From positions 186,001 to 250,000 of the forward strand of contig NZ_QEWR01000004.1 in assembly GCF_003121925.1 (NCBI RefSeq): a DNA stretch of 64,000 nucleotides, in the 5' to 3' direction. The notes below the pieces were generated by a model that saw only the letters and a program-made list of their open reading frames with translations, was not told the origin of the DNA and did not search any database. Below, in pieces: positions 18,668 to 27,140 of the stretch. Source of the DNA: Ignatzschineria indica. GTDB taxonomy: Bacteria; Pseudomonadota; Gammaproteobacteria; Cardiobacteriales; Wohlfahrtiimonadaceae. Position numbers and translations under genes: made by a program. Numbering within the stretch: the first letter of the stretch is position 1; the number at the start of each line of letters is the position of its first letter.

Positions 18668-18679
18668 TTAAGGATGATT

Positions 18680-19456
18680 ATGAATAATAATAGAGATGTT
18701 GTGGTGACAAGACTAGGGAATGGAGTTGTGACTATTCAACTCAATAGGCTGAAGACAAAGAATGCTTTAGATACAGCACTGAGGACTCAGCTTGCGGAGG
18801 CCTTTTTACAGTTAGAAGAAGAGAAAGAAGTAAGGGCTGTTGTTTTGACGGGTGGAGATAATTTTGCGGCTGGCGCGGATCTTAATGAGATGAAGGATAT
18901 CAGTTCTATTGAGATGTATTTACGCCATACAGAGCGTTATTGGCAAGCTATTTCTCGTTTTAAAAAACCCATTGTTGCAGCTGTGAATGGCTTTGCATTA
19001 GGGGGAGGATGTGAGCTTGCGATGTTGGCTGATATTATTATTGCAGGTAAAGGAGCTAGATTTGCACAATCAGAAGTAAAGGTTGGTGTTATGCCTGGAG
19101 CGGGAGGAACACAGAGGCTAATTAGGGCTGTAGGAAAATTTAAAGCCTTGAAGTTGATTTTAACTGGGGAAATTATTTCAGCTGAAGAGGCTGAAAAAAT
19201 CGGATTAGTTTCAGAGCTCGTAGAAGATGAAAAGACTTTAGATCGTGCAATTGAAATTGCTCAAAAAATTGCTTCAATGCCTCCTTTAGCTATTGAGCAG
19301 ATAAAGGAAGTAACGCTTTCAGGAATGGATCTGCCACTTGAGTCCGCATTAATGTTAGAGAGAAAAGCGTTTCAACTTCTTTTTGACTCAAAGGATCAAA
19401 AGGAAGGAGTTAATGCTTTCTTTGAAAAGCGGAAGCCTTTTTTTAAAGGGGAGTAG
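18680..19456 (+). CDS. Enoyl-CoA hydratase
   Basis: 258 residues. Crotonase fold with both catalytic glutamates: Glu112 in GGGCELAML and Glu132 in AQSEVKVGVMPGAGG, plus the oxyanion-hole segments AAGADLNEM and FALGGG. It hydrates trans-2-enoyl-CoA to the 3-hydroxyacyl-CoA, the step after the divergent acyl-CoA dehydrogenase. The ATG at 18680 is chosen because TAAGG lies 6-7 bases upstream; the ATG at 18674 would touch that site. Four bases separate its stop from the next start, so it leads the operon that ends with the CoA-transferase. PaaF/DcaE-like by length and context. Confidence 0.93.
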   Translation: MNNNRDVVVTRLGNGVVTIQLNRLKTKNALDTALRTQLAEAFLQLEEEKEVRAVVLTGGDNFAAGADLNEMKDISSIEMYLRHTERYWQAISRFKKPIVAAVNGFALGGGCELAMLADIIIAGKGARFAQSEVKVGVMPGAGGTQRLIRAVGKFKALKLILTGEIISAEEAEKIGLVSELVEDEKTLDRAIEIAQKIASMPPLAIEQIKEVTLSGMDLPLESALMLERKAFQLLFDSKDQKEGVNAFFEKRKPFFKGE

Positions 19457-19460
19457 AGAA

Positions 19461-20993
19461 ATGATTCAACGTAGATTTAAGACTGTTTCGATTGTCGGTG
19501 TAGGGGCTATGGGGACTGGTATTGCTCAGATTACAGCTCAAGCAGGATACGATGTCTATCTGTATGACCAGGACGAGGGTGCGGGACAACAAGCAAAAAA
19601 CAATTTAAAAAAAATATTTGATAGCCTAATTGAAAGAGGGAAAATTACAAGAAAAGACGCAGTTGAGGCACTAAATAAGATAAATGTTGTGGAGACACTT
19701 AAAGATGCTGCACAAAGTGATCTTGTGATTGAAGCGATTATTGAAAATTTAGAGATTAAACAGAAGTTATTTCAAAAAATTGAGAAAGAGAAAAGAGCAG
19801 AGACAATATTAGCATCAAATACATCTTCCTTATCTATTAGTGCAATCGGCTCAGCTTTAGAGCAACCACAAAATTTTATTGGATTACATTTTTTTAATCC
19901 TGTGCCTTTAATGAAAGTTGTAGAGATTATCCCAGGGCTGCAGACGGATAGTGAGCTGAGCTATGTGCTGCAGCAATATGTGAAAGATATCGGACACACA
20001 CCTGTTATTGCGAAAGATACTCCAGGATTTATTGTGAATCATGTTGGAAGAGCCTATGGTACCGAATCTTTAAAGATTCTTGGGGAAGGCATTGCTAGTG
20101 TTAGTACTATTGATACTATTTTACGAGAAGGCTTAGGCTTTCGTTTGGGGCCATTTGAATTATTTGACTTAACGGCATTGGATGTATCCCACCCAGCGAT
20201 GGAGTCTATTTATTCTCAGTTTTATCAAGAACCTCGTTTAAGACCGCATACCTTAACAAAGACGATGTTATCCGCAGGAATGGTTGGACGCAAAGCAGGA
20301 AAAGGCTTTTATGAATATCATAACAACCAAAAAGTACTAGAGAAAACTGAAAAGAAGCAGACTATGCCTAAAGGAGTGAAAATTCCTGCTATTTGGATTG
20401 GTGCTGAATCATCTGATGATTATAAAAAAATTTTTAATCTTTTAACGACTATAGGTGCAACGATTGACCATGGGGAAAGACCCGAGCGTGATTCATTAAC
20501 ACTATTGACTGTCTGGGGTCAGGATGCAACTGAAGCGAGTATAAAGTTTAATGTAAAACCTGAAAATAGTCTTTGTATAGATTTAATGACTGATTTAAAT
20601 CAACAGATTACTTTAATGATAAATCCATCAACAACATCTCAAACAATTGCTCAATACTGTGCATTATTTAATGCATCGCCCATGGTAATGATTAGAGATA
20701 GTGTGGGATTTGTAGCACAGCGGGTAATAGCAAGTATTGTTAATTTAGCTTGTGATATTGCTCAACAACAAATAGCGAGTGTAGAAGATATTGATTTGGC
20801 AGTTAAATTAGGACTGGGTTATCCACAAGGGCCTTTAGCATGGGGAGATAAAATTGGTCCATCAAAAATTTTACGTATATTAGAGGGGATTTATGAATCT
20901 ACTCATGATCCTCGATATCGAGTGAGCCCTTGGTTAAAAAGACGAGTTATTCTAGGGTTGTCTCTTACAAATAAAGAACAAGATATTGTATAG
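19461..20993 (+). CDS. 3-hydroxyacyl-CoA dehydrogenase
   Basis: 511 residues from the ATG at 19461, which follows a GGGGAG site. The NAD-binding Rossmann motif VGVGAMGTGIAQ opens the protein; LASNTSSLSIS and GLHFFNPVPLMKVVE carry the catalytic His region; KDTPGFIVNHVGRAY starts the first C-terminal helical domain. A second, partial copy of the helical domain (RDSVGFVAQRVIASIVN, then DLAVKLGLGYPQGP) extends the protein as in PaaH-type enzymes. It oxidises 3-hydroxyacyl-CoA to 3-oxoacyl-CoA. Its length matches PaaH/DcaH, used in phenylacetate and dicarboxylate pathways, rather than the short mitochondrial-type enzyme. Confidence 0.93.
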   Translation: MIQRRFKTVSIVGVGAMGTGIAQITAQAGYDVYLYDQDEGAGQQAKNNLKKIFDSLIERGKITRKDAVEALNKINVVETLKDAAQSDLVIEAIIENLEIKQKLFQKIEKEKRAETILASNTSSLSISAIGSALEQPQNFIGLHFFNPVPLMKVVEIIPGLQTDSELSYVLQQYVKDIGHTPVIAKDTPGFIVNHVGRAYGTESLKILGEGIASVSTIDTILREGLGFRLGPFELFDLTALDVSHPAMESIYSQFYQEPRLRPHTLTKTMLSAGMVGRKAGKGFYEYHNNQKVLEKTEKKQTMPKGVKIPAIWIGAESSDDYKKIFNLLTTIGATIDHGERPERDSLTLLTVWGQDATEASIKFNVKPENSLCIDLMTDLNQQITLMINPSTTSQTIAQYCALFNASPMVMIRDSVGFVAQRVIASIVNLACDIAQQQIASVEDIDLAVKLGLGYPQGPLAWGDKIGPSKILRILEGIYESTHDPRYRVSPWLKRRVILGLSLTNKEQDIV

Positions 20994-21010
20994 GAAAGGA
21001 GTGGGGTTTT

Positions 21011-22213
21011 ATGTTAAATGCATATATATATGGTGGCTTACGAACACCTTTTGGAAAGCATTCAGGGGCATTATCTTCAGTAAGACCAGATGATCTATTA
21101 GCAAATGTTTTAAAAAAGCTGACTGAGACTTACTCTTTTGATGTGAATAGTATAGAAGATATTATTATTGGAGCAACGAATCAGGCGGGGGAAGATGCTA
21201 GAAATATTGCAAGGAACGCGCTTTTGGTTGCAGGGATGCCTGTCACAGTATCTGGGCAGACAGTGAATCGTTTATGTGCCAGCGGTTTACAAGCAATTAT
21301 TAATGCGGCTTATGGTGTAAGTTGCGGTGAGGGTGATCTGTATATTGCGGGAGGAGTAGAAAGTATGTCTCGAGCTCCTTTTGTTATTGCTAAGTCAGAA
21401 GCAGCATTCAGCCGCAATTTTACTGTGTTTGATTCAACAATTGGTGCTAGATTCCCTAATCTTAGACTCATAGAGACTTATGGCAATGATTCTATGCCCG
21501 AGACAGGAGATAATGTTGCAATAGAATATGGAATTTCTCGTGAGGAGGCAGATCTATTTGCATTTAATTCACAAAAGAAATATCAAAAAGCTAAAGAGTC
21601 AGGTTTTTTTGATGATGAAATTATTTCGATTCTTGTGCCTCAAGGAAGAAGAGGGGAGACTGTTGAAGTTAATGAGGATGAGCATCCTAGAATAAACATA
21701 TCGCTGGAATCCTTGGCAAAGCTAAGATCTCTCAATAATGAGGGAATTGTTACTGCTGGCAATGCATCAGGAGTGAATGATGGTGCCGCAGCGTTATTTG
21801 TAGGAAGTCATGATATTGGTAAAAAAAATGGTATTAAGCCTATTGCAAAAATATTATCTTCCGCAACATCTGGTGTAGAACCTAGAGTGATGGGGGTCGG
21901 CCCAGTAGAAGCGATTACTAAAGCCATTTCACGAGCTAATTTAACATTAGCAGATATCGATATTATTGAGATCAATGAAGCTTTCGCTACACAGGTTTTA
22001 TCATGCTTAAAATTATTAAATATCTCTTTTGATGATCCTAGGGTTAATCCTAATGGGGGAGCTATTGCTGTTGGGCATCCGTTAGGAGCCTCAGGAGCTC
22101 GCTTGGTTTTAACCACGGCCAGAGAGTTAGTTAGAACTTCAAAAAGATATGCAGTGATTAGCCTTTGTATTGGTGTCGGGCAGGGTTTAGCTATGGTTAT
22201 AGAAAGAGTATAA
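21011..22213 (+). CDS. Thiolase (acetyl-CoA acyltransferase, beta-ketoadipyl-CoA thiolase-like)
   Basis: 400 residues. The acyl-accepting Cys89 is in VNRLCASGLQAI, the His is in GGAIAVGHPLGASGAR, the second Cys is in SLCIGVGQG, and NEAFA is present, so the active site is complete. The SVRPDDLLANVL start resembles PcaF/PaaJ/DcaF thiolases, which cleave 3-oxoadipyl-CoA to succinyl-CoA and acetyl-CoA. That would fit a six-carbon dicarboxylate pathway, but a general 3-oxoacyl-CoA thiolase cannot be excluded. It lies 17 bases after the dehydrogenase, with an AGGAAAGGAG site. Confidence 0.92.
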   Translation: MLNAYIYGGLRTPFGKHSGALSSVRPDDLLANVLKKLTETYSFDVNSIEDIIIGATNQAGEDARNIARNALLVAGMPVTVSGQTVNRLCASGLQAIINAAYGVSCGEGDLYIAGGVESMSRAPFVIAKSEAAFSRNFTVFDSTIGARFPNLRLIETYGNDSMPETGDNVAIEYGISREEADLFAFNSQKKYQKAKESGFFDDEIISILVPQGRRGETVEVNEDEHPRINISLESLAKLRSLNNEGIVTAGNASGVNDGAAALFVGSHDIGKKNGIKPIAKILSSATSGVEPRVMGVGPVEAITKAISRANLTLADIDIIEINEAFATQVLSCLKLLNISFDDPRVNPNGGAIAVGHPLGASGARLVLTTARELVRTSKRYAVISLCIGVGQGLAMVIERV

Positions 22214-22233
22214 GAACCAAAGGAGAGGATGAA

Positions 22234-23481
22234 ATGATGGTAGGAGCTTTAGATGGTATTCGAGTATTAGATATAACACGAGTTTTAGCGGGGCCTTGGT
22301 GTACGCAATACTTGGCAGATTTAGGTGCTGAGGTTATTAAGATTGAACGACCCCAATCTGGGGATGATACTCGTGCTTGGGGACCTCCTTATATGATAAG
22401 TGATTCTGGTGAGCAGACATTAGAATCCTCATATTATATGTCTGCAAATAGAGGTAAACTCTCAGTTGCACTTGATTTTTCTTCTGAGGAAGGACAAAAA
22501 ATATTACAAGACTTGGTAAAAGATGTTGACGTTCTAGTAGAGAATTATAAGGTCGGGGGGCTAAAAAAATATGGGCTGGATTATGAATCACTCATTAAAA
22601 TTAACCCGCGTTTAGTATATTGTTCGATCACTGGTTATGGACAAACAGGGCCTAGGGCGAAAGAACCAGGTTATGATTTTGTTGTGCAAGGTCTCGGCGG
22701 ATTGATGAGTATTACAGGAGAAAATGACAACTTCCCTTCTGCTGGGCCACAGAAGGTGGGAGTCGCTGTAGCAGATCTTATGTCAGGTACAAATGCTGCA
22801 TTGAGTATTTGTGCTGCGCTTTATTCCAGAGAGATGACGGGGGAAGGACAACATATTGATATTGCGTTATTAGACACTCAAGTAGCTATGCTAGCAAATC
22901 AATCAATGAATTATTTAACTTCATTAAATATTCCGGGCAGATATGGTAATGCGCATGCAAATATTGTTCCTTATAATGTATTTAAAGCATCAGATCGGGA
23001 GTTTGTGATTGCCTGTGGTAATGATAGGCAGTTTGTCGCTTTATCAAAGGTGATAGGTCTTCCTGATTTACCGTTAGATCCTCGATTTGCAACGAATGCT
23101 GGAAGAGTTATCAATAGAGAGGAGATTACGGAAATATTGGCCAAACAATTATTAACTAAAACAGCAAAGGAATGGATAGATTTAATTGCGGCAGTTAATG
23201 TTCCGGTGGGGCCTATTAATAATATTAAAGAGGCTATTGAAGAGCCGCAGATAATTGCTAGAGAGATGGTGGTATCTATGGAACACCCTTTAAAGAAAAA
23301 GAATTATTATGTAATAGGGAGTCCTTTGAAGTTTTCTAAAACTCCGGTGCGTTATAAATCTGCACCACCTCTTTTGGGACAGCATACAAAAGAGGTTCTT
23401 GTTCGATTTTTAGGTATGGGGGATGAGGAGATGAAGGCATTAACCTCTGCAGGAGTCATTTCTTTAAAAGAAGGGCTATAG
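22234..23481 (+). CDS. Class III (CaiB/BaiF) CoA-transferase
   Basis: 415 residues. RVLDITRVLAGPWCTQYLADL and GAEVIKIERPQSGDDTRAWG are the family signature, and Asp181 in VAVADLMSG is the position of the catalytic aspartate that carries the acyl anhydride. These enzymes move CoA from one acyl-CoA to a free acid without ATP; succinyl-CoA:glutarate CoA-transferase (SUGCT) has the same SGDDTRxWGPP and YCSITGYGQTGP motifs. Here it probably activates the imported acid. The ATG at 22234 has an AGGAGAGG site about 8 bases upstream. It ends the four-gene operon; a strong terminator follows. Confidence 0.9.
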   Translation: MMVGALDGIRVLDITRVLAGPWCTQYLADLGAEVIKIERPQSGDDTRAWGPPYMISDSGEQTLESSYYMSANRGKLSVALDFSSEEGQKILQDLVKDVDVLVENYKVGGLKKYGLDYESLIKINPRLVYCSITGYGQTGPRAKEPGYDFVVQGLGGLMSITGENDNFPSAGPQKVGVAVADLMSGTNAALSICAALYSREMTGEGQHIDIALLDTQVAMLANQSMNYLTSLNIPGRYGNAHANIVPYNVFKASDREFVIACGNDRQFVALSKVIGLPDLPLDPRFATNAGRVINREEITEILAKQLLTKTAKEWIDLIAAVNVPVGPINNIKEAIEEPQIIAREMVVSMEHPLKKKNYYVIGSPLKFSKTPVRYKSAPPLLGQHTKEVLVRFLGMGDEEMKALTSAGVISLKEGL

Positions 23482-23556
23482 TTGAAATATATTTTTTCTT
23501 ACTAAAAATTATATTTTGATATTCTATTGCCATATTTTGAAATGTGGAGACAAGTT

Positions 23557-23588
23557 AAAATTCCCGATGAGTTTCATCGGGAATTTTG
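23557..23588 (+). terminator. Rho-independent terminator of the hydratase-to-CoA-transferase operon
   Basis: AAAATTCCCGATGA pairs exactly with TCATCGGGAATTTT around a 3-base loop, 75 bases after the CoA-transferase stop. The stem itself ends in TTTT on the plus strand and AAAA on the left, so it may work in both directions. Confidence 0.88.
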
Positions 23589-24358
23589 CAGTCTTAGGAT
23601 AGATGCGGTTTTATTTATTATAAATTTCTACAACTTTTTATTATTGAGAATTGCATATTATGCCTTCTATAAATATTTTGATATTGATTAGAGTAATATT
23701 GTACTCTGTGATCAAAGTTGTAATATAGGAGTTTATCTTTTTTTATTGTTATATTGTTATTTTTAATAAAATTATAATATAAAAAATTTTGGCGATTAAA
23801 GTAATATGAATTTTTTTTTTGAGCTGTAAAGTAGGTTATGTCTACATTCTAAAATTTTTCCGGCATCAATTATCTTTAAATTTTATAATAAGTTAGGATA
23901 TCTATAAAAATGATGGGACTATTGGTTGTTTTATGAAATGCCTTTATCCCAGGAACATAATATATTTTATGTCTTTAATAACGAGATATGATGTGTATTT
24001 CCTTATTCTGAGCTGTCTTAGTTGTATTTTAGTGACTTTCTTCAGGATTAGAACTTCATATCTATTTTTAGCCTCTCCTATTAATGATATGCTTACTAAA
24101 TAACAGCATTTTATATTATGTTCATCCGATTAAGAAAATCTCAAAAATTTGAAGTTGATCTTAGATATTGATACGTTTTTTTAAGTATCTTTGATACTTT
24201 ATTTGGGGGTTTTTTGATTGTTTATGGGATCTAGCAATTATATTGGCGGATTCGAGTTTTAAAGTTATTGCTCCAGCTTTCTACCGCAATCACTAATTTA
24301 AAAGTACTTCCTAGGATTTCTCGTTACTCTAGAGCTCTTTTAGGGGGATAACAAGCGG
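23589..24358. other. Gene-free AT-rich region between the two halves of the catabolic island
   Basis: About 770 bases of very AT-rich DNA between two facing terminators. No open frame of 60 codons and no motif of a known RNA or mobile element was found; it may be decayed former coding sequence. Confidence 0.5.
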
Positions 24359-24360
24359 TG

Positions 24361-24393
24361 AAAAACCTCTCAACTAGTGATAGAAGAGAGGTT
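24361..24393 (-). terminator. Terminator downstream of etfA
   Basis: AACCTCTC (24364-24371) pairs with GAGAGGTT (24386-24393). On the minus strand the second arm runs into TTTTT, giving a standard Rho-independent terminator about 50 bases after the etfA stop. Confidence 0.8.
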
Positions 24394-24443
24394 AAAAGGG
24401 GATGTTTTTAGTTCGTTAATAATATCATAAAAGTATGAATGGG

Positions 24444-25379
24444 CTATAGTTCTTTGATAAGTTGAGGCAGTATATCAAATAGATCTCCAATTATTCCATA
24501 ATCTGCCACTTGGAATATTTGCGCATCTGGATCATTATTGATAGCGAAAATTTTTTTTGATTCTTTCATCCCTGCTAAATGTTGTATTGCTCCAGAGATG
24601 CCAAAAGCTAGATAAATAGAGGGCGCAACAACTTTTCCTGTTTGACCGATTTGTAAATCATTGGAAATAAACCCAGAATCCACTGCAGCACGAGAGCCTC
24701 CTACGGCAGCTCCAAGTTTATCTGCTAGAGAATAGATTAATTTAAAATTTTCTTTTGATTGTAAAGCTCGGCCACCAGATACAACAATATGAGCGCTAGT
24801 TAAGTCTGGTCTATCGGAAGACTTATGCTCATTTTTAATGAAAGATGTTTTAGTAAAAGGCCTAAAATTATCTAGGCATAAGTTACGTGCAGAAGTCGCC
24901 TCTGATCTTTCTACAGTTGAATCGAAACTAGAAGATCGGACAGTAATTACTTTTATTTTTGCGGAGGATTGAACTGTTGCAATGATATTACCAGCATAAA
25001 TTGGGCGCTTAAAGGTATTATCATTAATAACTTCAGATATTTCTGATATTTGCTCTGTGTCAAGGAGAGCCGCAATTCTTGGGGAATAGTTTTTACCATC
25101 AGTTGTAGCATTACTGAAAATATGTGTATATTCGTGAGCAATAGAAGCAACAAAGCTTGCAATATTTTCTGCGAGAAAATGATCGAAGCAGTCATGTTCA
25201 GCATATATAACCTCAGTAATCCCCTTTATCGTTATAGCATCAGAGATAATAGGTTGTAGATTCTGTCCTAATATTAGAAGAGTGATATTACTTGTGATTT
25301 TTTTAGCTGCATTGATCGAACTGAGGGTTTGAGTCGTTAATTGGGAATTTTTATACTCAGCAATAATAAGGGTTTTCAT
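24444..25379 (-). CDS. etfA: Electron transfer flavoprotein alpha subunit
   Basis: 311 residues. The C-terminal FAD domain is clear: VVSGGRALQSKENF, GGSRAAVDSGF, QIGQTGKVVAPSIYLAFG, ISGAIQHLAGM and INNDPDAQIFQVADYG. EtfA with EtfB accepts electrons from acyl-CoA dehydrogenase and passes them to ETF-quinone oxidoreductase. It follows etfB with a one-base gap and is part of a minus-strand unit with etfB and the IclR gene. A dedicated ETF within the island makes it electron-transfer self-sufficient. Cytoplasmic. Confidence 0.95.
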   Translation of the reverse strand: MKTLIIAEYKNSQLTTQTLSSINAAKKITSNITLLILGQNLQPIISDAITIKGITEVIYAEHDCFDHFLAENIASFVASIAHEYTHIFSNATTDGKNYSPRIAALLDTEQISEISEVINDNTFKRPIYAGNIIATVQSSAKIKVITVRSSSFDSTVERSEATSARNLCLDNFRPFTKTSFIKNEHKSSDRPDLTSAHIVVSGGRALQSKENFKLIYSLADKLGAAVGGSRAAVDSGFISNDLQIGQTGKVVAPSIYLAFGISGAIQHLAGMKESKKIFAINNDPDAQIFQVADYGIIGDLFDILPQLIKEL

Positions 25380-25380
25380 A

Positions 25381-26136
25381 TTAGGCTCCTTTTATCTCTT
25401 GTTGTAATATTGATAGAAGCTCCTCAGTAGAAGAGAGCATTTGACAAGATTTTTCAATGATAGGTTCTTCAACCTTTAATACTACAGTGCTACTTTTTAA
25501 GTTTAAGCCTAAAGTGGATACCTCTTGAGTTTCTATCTTAGCTCGTCTCGCTTTCATAATATTGGGTAAGCTAATAAATCTAGGCTCGTTTAATCTCAGA
25601 TCCACAGTAATAACTGCAGGAAGTTGTAAGGAGAGTGTCTGTGAACCTTCATCTGTTTCTCGGTTAATTAAGATGCTTTGGTGATCATCTCTAAATTTCA
25701 GTTCAGAAATAAAAGTACCCTGAGGATAGCCACAAAGTGCTGCGAGCATTTGTCCTGTTTGGTTATTATCGGAGTCAATAGCTTGCTTTCCTAATAAAAT
25801 CAATTGAGGCTTTTCTTGGACAACGATATTTTGAATTATTTTGGCGATAGAGAGAGAAGATAAGTTTTCATCCGTAGATAAGTGTATAGCTCTGTCCGCC
25901 CCCATCGCAAGGGCGTTTCTAAGTTGTTCCTGGGTTGCATTATTACCTATAGAAAGAGCGATGACAGAGGATGCAATACCTTGTTCCTTTAATTTAATGG
26001 CTTCTTCGAGTGCTATTTCACAAAATGGATTGATGACTTTTTTTAGACCTTCAGTATTTATTTTGTTTGATCCAGAGCTAATTTTGACATTAATGTTGTG
26101 ATCTACAACACGTTTAATTGGGACGAGTATTTTCAC
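25381..26136 (-). CDS. etfB: Electron transfer flavoprotein beta subunit
   Basis: 251 residues. Family motifs are KILVPIKRVVDHN at the start, NPFCEIALEEAIKLKE, ALAMGADRAIHL, LILLGKQAIDSDNNQTGQM for AMP binding, and RFISLPNIMKARRAKIE, the recognition loop that contacts acyl-CoA dehydrogenases. It forms the heterodimer with EtfA and binds AMP. It is 19 bases after the IclR gene on the same strand, so the regulator, etfB and etfA are likely one transcript. Confidence 0.95.
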   Translation of the reverse strand: MKILVPIKRVVDHNINVKISSGSNKINTEGLKKVINPFCEIALEEAIKLKEQGIASSVIALSIGNNATQEQLRNALAMGADRAIHLSTDENLSSLSIAKIIQNIVVQEKPQLILLGKQAIDSDNNQTGQMLAALCGYPQGTFISELKFRDDHQSILINRETDEGSQTLSLQLPAVITVDLRLNEPRFISLPNIMKARRAKIETQEVSTLGLNLKSSTVVLKVEEPIIEKSCQMLSSTEELLSILQQEIKGA

Positions 26137-26155
26137 TGTATCTCCTTTTCCATGC

Positions 26156-26947
26156 TTACATGGACTCTTGAATATTTATGATCATATTAATTAATCTTGG
26201 TGCGACATCTTGTCGTAGAAATTGTTCGTTAAGCTGAAAATTAGGTCCCCCACAATTAAAGACAAATATATCGTCCTGATGAATAAGCGGAACCGCAACA
26301 GCATTTACATTGCTATGCCATTCTCCAATAGAAAAACAGCAGCCAAATTCTTTGTAATCTTGAAATGCTTGTTCTAGATTCTCATTAATAACATTCCATT
26401 CCTCCCGAGAGTGTTTATCTTTTAAGTGTTGCAATATGAAATTGCGTTCTTCATCTTGCATTGCTGCTAAACAAGCCCTTCCCATTGCACTTGAATGGAT
26501 GGGAAGAGTGCTTCCAATAGGGCGTCTCATTGTCGAGTTTGATTCACCATGGACAACATGAAGATAGAGCATCTGCAGTCGATCACGAGCAGCTATTGCC
26601 ACAGCCGATTTGCTATATTCAGCTAAGTTTCGCATATAAGGATCAGCGATATTTTTAATAGCTAAATTATTCAAGAGTCTTTGTCCTAATGCTAATACGC
26701 CAATATCCAATTGTAATTGGTTAGTACCAGGTGCATTTTTCAGATATCCCAGTTGTACTAATGTATGTGTTAATCTTGAGACAGTCGGTTTAGGTAGTTT
26801 TGTCATAGTTGCTAAATCTTGATTACCTAATATAGGGCCAGCTTTACCAAAGCATCTTAATATCTCTAACCCTCTAGCGAGGGCAGTTACAAATTGACGA
26901 TCTTTTGTTTTTCCTTGGCTTGCAAAATCAATAATTTTATTATTCAT
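26156..26947 (-). CDS. IclR-family transcriptional regulator
   Basis: 263 residues. An N-terminal winged helix-turn-helix spans about residues 20-80 (FVTALARGLEILRCF, then LATMTKLPKPTVSRLTHTL), followed by the IclR effector-binding domain (GSTLPIHSSAMGRACLAAM, FGCCFSIGEWHSNVNAVAVP), the usual small-molecule site. PcaR/PobR-type members of this family control aromatic and dicarboxylate catabolism. It is divergent from the ETF-quinone oxidoreductase gene with two copies of the 15-bp palindrome between them, so it likely controls itself and both halves of the island; a breakdown intermediate is the probable effector. Confidence 0.92.
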   Translation of the reverse strand: MNNKIIDFASQGKTKDRQFVTALARGLEILRCFGKAGPILGNQDLATMTKLPKPTVSRLTHTLVQLGYLKNAPGTNQLQLDIGVLALGQRLLNNLAIKNIADPYMRNLAEYSKSAVAIAARDRLQMLYLHVVHGESNSTMRRPIGSTLPIHSSAMGRACLAAMQDEERNFILQHLKDKHSREEWNVINENLEQAFQDYKEFGCCFSIGEWHSNVNAVAVPLIHQDDIFVFNCGGPNFQLNEQFLRQDVAPRLINMIINIQESM

Positions 26948-27017
26948 AGCTAAATCCTTTATTCGTTAATTAATGACGGAATATTTTTTCGAATCGTTAA
27001 TTTAACATATAAATGAG

Positions 27018-27032
27018 TTTTGCTATGCAGAA
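27018..27032. promoter_or_regulatory. Putative IclR-type operator, copy 3
   Basis: TTTTGCTATGCAGAA lies about 70 bases upstream of the IclR start in the divergent region. It shares 13 of 15 bases with copy 2. Confidence 0.6.
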
Positions 27033-27103
27033 TTAATTATTATTCCATTTGTTGGAATTATGATAAACCTAGGTTATTATGATGTCAATAAAACAAAATA
27101 GCA

Positions 27104-27118
27104 TTCTGCTTAGCGAAA
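27104..27118. promoter_or_regulatory. Putative IclR-type operator, copy 4
   Basis: TTCTGCTTAGCGAAA lies just upstream of the ribosome site of the ETF-quinone oxidoreductase gene, as copy 2 does for the hydratase gene. The matching position suggests one control logic for both plus-strand units. Confidence 0.6.
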
Positions 27119-27140
27119 CTTGATTAAACGAGGTGAAGAC

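Noticed and set aside
17332-23481. Firm naming of the island as an adipate pathway
   Set aside because: Motifs define reaction types but not chain length or substrate, and the CoA-transferase differs from the known dca enzyme, so gene symbols were withheld.
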